Source of the DNA: Tetrahymena elliotti 4EA
Lineage: Eukaryota > Ciliophora > Oligohymenophorea > Hymenostomatida > Tetrahymenidae
Direction: 5' to 3'
DNA length: 15,950 nucleotides
Assembly: GCA_000231825.2 (NCBI GenBank)
Contig: JH720362.1
Span: 172,179 to 188,128, forward strand
Within the stretch, counting starts at the first letter, position 1. Every line of letters begins with the position of its first letter. Below are positions 9,301 to 15,950 of this stretch, piece by piece. Below the pieces are notes generated by a model, which saw only the letters and a list, made by a program, of their open reading frames with translations, was not told the origin of the DNA and did no database searches. Position numbers and translations under genes: made by a program.

Positions 9301-12300
9301 CAATTTATACCTAAAGGCTATCTATATTTAAAATGTAAAACTTATCTAGAATATCATTTTAGTAGAAATTTAGCTTTTTAAGGGTAATACTGTTATCAAT
9401 TAGCTAAAGGAGATCATTTTTTTCTTAGTAGTAAGTATATGTTTAGATCAATGTGTATAAATTGTTTTAACTAAAATTAGAATTCTAGATAGTTACATTT
9501 AAGCATCGAATAAAGCAAAAAAATGAATTTATACATTGGTTTGTGTCAAAATTTTTCAAAAAAAACTAAAAATCATTATTCTCATTTTTACTAGCATTGA
9601 CATTTTCAAAAATTAGGTTTTTAACATTTAAAAAAACAAATAAAGAAAAGAAATTTTTATTATTCTGAACTGTCAATCCATTGATGTATAGAGTATCTAT
9701 GTTCTTAAACAAGATTAAGTTTTTATTAGTCTATTAAAATTAATTATTTAATATGGTCAAGTTTGAAATTGAGATAGTCTAAATGTTATCAAAAACCAAT
9801 AGAGAATCTTCGAAAGCATTATTTTACTCAAAATCTAAACTAATATTGGTTATTACTGTGTTTTAAATAACTATTAATGTCATATTTGAAAATATTAATT
9901 GCTAATTTTTTATATTTTATTGAGGAAAGTTCACTGAAAACATTCTTACTTCATCAAATAAAGAATTTAAATTTATTATAAAATTTTAAGAATCAATTTA
10001 ATCAAATAGCAAATTTACATTTTATAGATTAAAGTGAGATTATTTTTATCTATTATAGAATTGATTTGTCATCAATAAGTCTAATTTTTAATCAAATTAT
10101 AAAAAGGATTATATATTCTGTTTATTAAGCTATTATTCCATTTTCTCAAATTGCAATTCATTGTAGTTCTCTAAATCTAAGAATATCAGAAAATTTTAGT
10201 TTTCTTTTTCTTGAAGAACTCTTCCATAATTTCCTTAAACAACATTCATTTGCTATTAAATTGAAATTAAATTCTATTGATAGATATTTAGATTACTAGC
10301 ATCTAATTAATAAGAGCAAATATTATTACTACTTTCATCATCAGAGTAAATATCTATGTTGTAATTACTTTCAAAAACATTATTTTGAGATACTCCAATA
10401 ATTTTTAGAGAAGATTCACTTAATTCATAACCAAGTAACCTTGAATACTTAACTTCTAGCTTATGAATTAGCTTTGGATTCAATCCATTCAAGTTATCTT
10501 CAAATAAAATTACTAACTCAAACATCTCAGTAAAGAATAAGAGTAGGTATTTCTCCTCAATTATTAAAAAATCTTCTAAAATTTCATAGTAATTACTAAA
10601 TTAAATTGTTGTGAAAAGTCTATAGTTACTTTATCTTTTAAATAAACTCAAATTGAAAGTGTTTTTTAAAATTAAATATTCTTTAGTTATTTTTATTTCA
10701 TTTTTGAAGTTTGTAATAAGAGGTAAATATCCAAGAAGTTTATTATTTTCAAAATCCCAAACAAAGGCTTTTTTTTCTCCACTAAAAAAGAATATTAATC
10801 TTTTATAAATGCTATCAAATTAAAAACCTACTAAATTAGCTTGTTATTCTGATATTATATCTTGTAGAGATGTGAGATCTATTTCCTATTTTACAATTTA
10901 TTTAGTTAAATCTATTACAAGCATTGTTCCTTTGTTAGTAGTAGCTATTGCAACAATTTCATCTGAAAGATTTTCAATTTATAAAAATTTAAAGGATTGA
11001 TTATTGTTTGATTGATTTATTTGATACATTTTTTATTATTCTATTTCTATATTATATTATATCAAAGTGCCTTTGCTTAGCCCAAGAAGTAAAATATTAT
11101 TTTAGAGTAAATGAGAAGTCAAAAAGCTTTATTGATCAATGCTTATATTTTATATTATTTTTCCTGTAACTAAATTAAAGTGGGAAACTACTTTTTCATA
11201 TGATAATATAATGTTATCTTCTATAAATTTATGAAACCTCAAACTAATTTATAAGCAATTATCATTTAGTTAGCTATTTCTATTTGATTGATATTTTAAG
11301 CATATACTTACTTAATTTTCAAATCCTAATATTAAAGTATCATATTATTTATTGTATCTACTATCAATCAGATTCTAATTTTCAAATACACTCTCAAATA
11401 TTAAAGAATAATTAGAATATCTAATTAATACATTTTAACTATCAATCATTAGATAATCAGTTTAGTTAATTTAAGAAGTTAATCTTCTCATATCAAATAT
11501 AGTAGGTCTTAATTACAAGACTACTAATGTATAGTCAAAAATATATAAGCTTTAATCTGTATAGATAATTACAATATTCGTCCTATAATCATAATTTAAT
11601 CCCAAAACACTTTCTTATCTGTTTTTTATTTCTGTAATCTTAAAAAGATTTTCCATTTAAAATTATTCATATAAATCATATATTTGATAATTTCCCAAAC
11701 TATCAACATAAGAAAGATATTAAGATTATATTTCTATGCTTATGTCTACAATTACTCCATAGCTGTTATTAGTTATCCCTCCATTTATCTAAGCAATCTA
11801 CATTTTTTGTTCTATTTGATAAGCAAACACATAACCATATCTAGAATTATTTGCATAGTAAACTATCAGATTCTAATCTTTGTAAAACATATAATTAATA
11901 AAACTTAAGTCATATAATGTTTTTATTTTTGTATATTCTTAAATGTCTTCTCTCGTGTACATAACAATATCTTTTATTAAATAAAAAATATTAATTTCAA
12001 AAATCATTGATGATTGTCAAATAATATGAATTTTAGAAATAAGAACAAAAAAATTAAAATTATTAATATGAAAAAGATATTACTTTTCTGAGACATTATG
12101 ATTATATAGATATCTCCAAATGAAAACCTTAATATCTATCCTATCTATGGTTCAATTAAAACTATGAAATCTCCTTCAAAGTTATAAACTGCTATCTATT
12201 CATTATATAAGTAAACAAACTGATTTTATTCATCAATAGCCATACTAAATGGATTTAATATTTAATCTATATTAATTTATAATGGAGTTGATAAGGATTA

Positions 12301-15300
12301 TTTGCTGTAGTAAATTAATTTATCAGTTTATAAATTGCATATCAATAAACTTCTACTTAGCAAGCAAGAAATAGCCTAATTGCCAGGCTAGTCTAAGATT
12401 TATTCAATTATTTTTAAGTTCTAATCAACATGAACAATCTAATCTCCATAAATATAATATGTGTTAGTGCTTTGATCATATAAAGCTCCATTTATGTTTG
12501 ATAGTTAAATATATTTACTGATTTGAACAGAATTAGAATAATTTACTAGTTAGATTTCTCTTTGACTAATTAACAGTAAAGAATCAATGTCTTCTAAGAT
12601 AATCATATTATTGAAAGTAAATTAAATATTAGTTGGAGTTAATTATTCCAAAATCTGTTGAGTGTAAAGCGATATTGATATAACCTATTTCTATGTTCTG
12701 ATAAATATTCTACCTAAAACTACACTTTAACTTATTTGCTTAATCGATTCTTCCTATTATTATAGATTTAGTAATTTTTGTAAGTTTATAGTATTGTATA
12801 TACTATTTAGATGTTCAGTCATTACTAAAATACTACCATTAGTACCTGCGTATTCTAAATAATTTTGATTTGTATCTATATACTTCGTATCACTAACAGT
12901 AAGAGCATAGTTAGATATATATGAATAGCCTTAACTTAGTATTTATTTAGTTTCAGTGTTTATCAAAATTTACTCAATAGTAGTTCCAAATGATACTGGG
13001 TAAACATACTTTAAAAAGAAATAACTTTAACCACTATCGTCTTAGATAATTTTAGGATCATCATAAAAAATTGAGTCATTGAAATTATCAGGTGAGAATT
13101 AATATGTAGAAGATTAGTTCTTAATAATCATTTCTATGAAGTTAATTGAATTTTGAATTACAGGTAAACCAATAATGAAATAGACATCAAAGTTATTTAC
13201 TACTCTTTTTGCGTCATTTATAGATTATAAAGATAGATTGTCTTTAATAAAAATAATATTTAATTATGAATCGAAAATTAATAACCTTCTTGAGGATTCA
13301 AATACGACTAATTCATCCACTTAGCAAGAATGTTTAATTCTATCAGTTTATGTATCAGTTAAAATGAATTTAAAGAATGTTACTGTATCACTCAATTATT
13401 ATTCTTTTAAGGTATATTTTTTGTTTTGAAGATCAAAATCGCATCTAATAACACTTTTTTACTTTAATGCATACATAATATTATTTTGTGATAGAAACAT
13501 TTGTTTGTTATATAAACTCATTTATGAATCACATTCATCAAATAATATTTAAAAATCTTCATTCATAATGAGTAAGCATCTTGAAGTCTGAATAGCTAAC
13601 AAATCATAATTAGTGCTAATGGTTACAATTTGTTCATCATACGAAATAGATTATTTTATTAAATTAAGATAAGGATCAATAATTATCAATTGCTGATTCA
13701 TTTAAGCAATGATTTGATTTCCTTTCATAAATTAAAGTTTTTTACATGAATTATCTTCGTTAGTAAAATATGAAGTGACTATTAAATTTTAACCATCTGA
13801 TATGTCAGAAATTATAATATCTCCATTACTCTAGCATTATGCTATTAATTAAATTTCATATAATTGTAGTATTGATGTTACATTTGCTTAGTTCTATATC
13901 ATAGGGAAAGGAAGATTCAAATTTTTAATTATCTTCCTCTGAATAGGTTGAAATGCAAAAAACATAGATATGTGATCAGCACTTAAGGCTATCTTCTTAT
14001 TATTTTGTTTGCTACTTAATTCTGAATAATTGAAATTTTTAGTCGTGGGGAACAAATTTACTTTTTAATTTGCTTGAAAGAAGTTTTGATGAATCTCTAC
14101 TAATTCAAATTTCAAAGAATCTGTTATTTGTCTAAAAATAATTAATTAGCTTGAATCATTAATTAAAAAAACAAGCAATTAGTTTATTCCATTCATCTGG
14201 CAAATTTCAAAATCTAAGACTTTATAATTAATTTGTTCTATGATTTACTGACCAAGATCATCAAATAGGTTGTCATTTGACATAACAATTACATTTTCCT
14301 CATATTATGAATAATTTATTGAGTAATATCTTACTTTTTTGATATTAAGATTTTACAATATGATGTCAACTGAGTTATTATGTAATTTAATTAGCTAATC
14401 TTAAAATATCAACACGATACTTTCCTTAGATTGGTATGTAAATACCATATTTTTTGAAAGTATTAACTAATTGTAAGATTTATAGCTCATAAATTCATTT
14501 AAGTATGCTTAATTTTTTTTCTCATCTAAAGTAAGTTAATAAATTGAAATATCTGTTCGATTGTATAACACTATTAGATTATTATCCCCTAAGTAAATAT
14601 ATTAACTTTAGACTTAAATCTAGATTGTGTATTCTTGTGGTGAGATATTATTATCTAATGATAATACAAAAGTTAATATATATTAATCTGTTTAATTATC
14701 TTTATAAAAAGCGAAAAGTTGATTAAACGTAGTAGATATTAATAGACTATCCCTATTAATAGAAATATTTTTGGGTAAATCTAATCTAATTCTACTGTTT
14801 TGGATGATATTCCATATGTGGATTGCATTATCAGATCTAAGCATAAATAATTACGAATTGAAAATAAAGGGGCGTATATCTTCATCCTCAAACTAATACG
14901 TATGAATATATTTTAAGTCATATTGACTGTAAACTATAAATTGCTTTTCATATACAGCTATGTATAACTTGTCTTAATATAAAACAAAATCTAGCAATTA
15001 GTTTTCACTTAATAATTTGTTTGGTGTTTAGAATGAAGTTGTGCATTACAAAGTTTATTCACAAATATTGCTTTCAGTGTTTCCTTAGTAAAATGAGTTG
15101 CAAATAGATCTGCATTTGAAATTCTCTGGTGAATCATTATTTTCTGTTGCTTAATTCTACAAAAATAGATTCTGAGGGCATTTTAGATACACACATATCT
15201 AATCTTTAAGAATGAAACCATCCTCACATTAAATACAAACTTCTCTACCAATTACTGAATCTAATTTACATTCCGCACATCCTTATAGGGCACAACTATC

Positions 15301-15363
15301 CTCTTTGAAAAAAAAATATTAAAAGAATAACTAAATACAGATGAGATATTTATAATTCCACAT
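6391..15363 (-). CDS. Giant surface protein: Cys-rich head, beta-propeller-like region, beta-helix, Cys-rich region, 7-8 membrane spans
   Basis: Proposed exons are 15363-12084, 11970-6724 and 6683-6391, giving 2,940 codons including TGA 6393-6391. The role is unknown; the layout suggests a cell-surface receptor or adhesion-like protein. Residues 1-20 form a hydrophobic signal peptide. A furin-like head (Cys24, 29, 32, 43, 46; C-x2-C-x2-GF) runs to about 110. About 120-1700 is beta-strand-rich with propeller-like blades, for example IHIWNI near 183 and FVWDFENN near 1497. A parallel beta-helix-like segment contains GGAI near 2018, GGGIY near 2046 and GGGL near 2074, with FxNN repeats like polymorphic membrane protein repeats. 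A Cys-rich block covers about 2274-2403. Membrane spans fall near 2407-2432, 2518-2545, 2609-2630, 2662-2680, 2687-2705, 2720-2742 and 2745-2768, perhaps one more near 2570, then a charged tail. The ATG context (TTTATG) is weak for a ciliate. The frame is continuous only with TAA/TAG as Gln. The least certain parts are the last exon and the exact stop. Confidence 0.8.
6684..6723 (-). other. Intron 2 of the giant gene (40 nt, predicted)
   Basis: On the minus strand it begins GTAATTTTTAATC and ends in a T-run followed by AG. It interrupts a codon after its first base. Removing it replaces a low-complexity Phe-rich ending, which would stop at TGA 6661-6659, with about 97 more residues rich in Glu, Gln and Lys, typical of coding sequence. 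At 40 nt it is short but feasible for a ciliate. Confidence 0.6.
11971..12083 (-). other. Intron 1 of the giant gene (113 nt, predicted)
   Basis: On the minus strand it starts GTAATATC and ends TTTAATAAAAG, is nearly all A/T, and splits a codon after its first base. Its length is not a multiple of three, and reading through meets TGA at 12006-12004. Splicing joins two long open frames precisely (about 3.3 kb and 5.2 kb) and gives a plausible junction, SQK-NIVMYTRED. The second frame has no other convincing start or signal peptide of its own. Confidence 0.8.
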
Positions 15364-15950
15364 AAATTAAACTTTTTATTATGTTAATAATTTTAATTAC
15401 TCTTTTCTTTTGTTTTTTCTTTGATTAATTCATCTCAAACAATGTTATTAAATTATTTGGATTTTTTTTACTAATTCACTATTAAATTTATATCGGAATG
15501 AATAAAAAAATAAGAATATTCAGACTTTACACAAAAATATCAGCATTCTCATACAATTTTTATTTTGTAATTCAATGAATTAAAGACATAATTTATTTTC
15601 CTTAAAAAATAAAAACTAATTGTTAACGACTTTGACTTATTTTATGAATTAAGATATTGCAAGACAATTAGTCACATACATATTATTTTTATTATATAAA
15701 TAGTAATCAAAGCTACTAAATAAAATAAATCAAAGGTACCTATTTTAACAATATTCTTATAAATCTTGACTGATAAATTTTTCTAATTGTTTTAATTTTT
15801 ATTTTATTTTAAAATTTCTTGAAAAGGTTTTAAGGTTAAATAAAAGTTTCTTCTGATTTCAACAATTTGAACTTTTAAAAAAATAATAATAATATTTGAG
15901 ATATTAGAAATCAAAATATTCAGAAAGAATATTGATCACAACAAATCTAA
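15364..15950. other. AT-rich upstream region of the giant gene
   Basis: This should hold the promoter and 5' UTR of the giant gene, which reads leftward from 15363. It consists of A/T homopolymer runs and short AAT repeats. No TATA-like or other element can be singled out in such AT-rich DNA, and I see no coding frame or RNA gene. Confidence 0.6.

Noticed and set aside
11684..11908. Plus-strand ORF
   Set aside because: It lies antisense to the start of exon 2, and its Ile/Tyr-rich composition is expected from AT-rich DNA.
14544..14726. Plus-strand ORF
   Set aside because: It is antisense to exon 1 of the giant gene and shows no domain or start context.
1460..15363. Interpretation of the region as decayed pseudogenes full of stop codons
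   Set aside because: Every apparent stop in frame is TAA or TAG, never TGA, and conserved motifs continue across them, so a reassigned code explains the data.

Overview
The window looks like nuclear (probably macronuclear) DNA of a ciliate, most likely an oligohymenophorean close to Tetrahymena. It is extremely AT-rich. Three long reading frames only make sense if TAA and TAG encode glutamine and TGA is the sole stop (ciliate nuclear code, translation table 6). Read with the standard code the window seems almost geneless; read with table 6 about 12 kb of its 16 kb is coding, and all three genes end in TGA. The two introns proposed here (113 and 40 nt) are GT...AG, AT-rich and mostly longer than typical Paramecium introns. 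This favours a Tetrahymena-like organism, but the species cannot be fixed from the window.

Layout: (1) 3-734, + strand, the C-terminal 243 residues of an ADA2/ADGF-type adenosine deaminase whose start lies outside the window. (2) 735-1459, an AT-rich convergent spacer. (3) 4009-1460, - strand, an intron-free 849-aa secreted protein with two MACPF (membrane attack complex/perforin) domains, a glutamine-rich coiled coil and a cysteine-rich tail. (4) 4010-6390, a 2.4-kb AT-rich spacer with no gene I can support; it holds a diverged 71-bp direct repeat pair, a 14-bp perfect palindrome and two small hairpins. (5) 15363-6391, - strand, a giant gene in three exons for a protein of about 2,939 aa: signal peptide, furin-like Cys-rich head, a very long beta-propeller-like region, a parallel beta-helix segment with GGAI/GGGI turns, a second Cys-rich region, and seven or eight membrane spans. 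(6) 15364-15950, AT-rich upstream DNA of the giant gene.

All three products are predicted to act at or outside the cell surface. ADGF enzymes remove extracellular adenosine, the MACPF protein is exported, and the giant protein exposes a large ectodomain on a multi-span membrane module. The genes are separately transcribed, and nothing in the sequence shows that they work in one pathway. The feature most worth attention is the giant receptor-like protein, which a naive annotation would miss or split in two.
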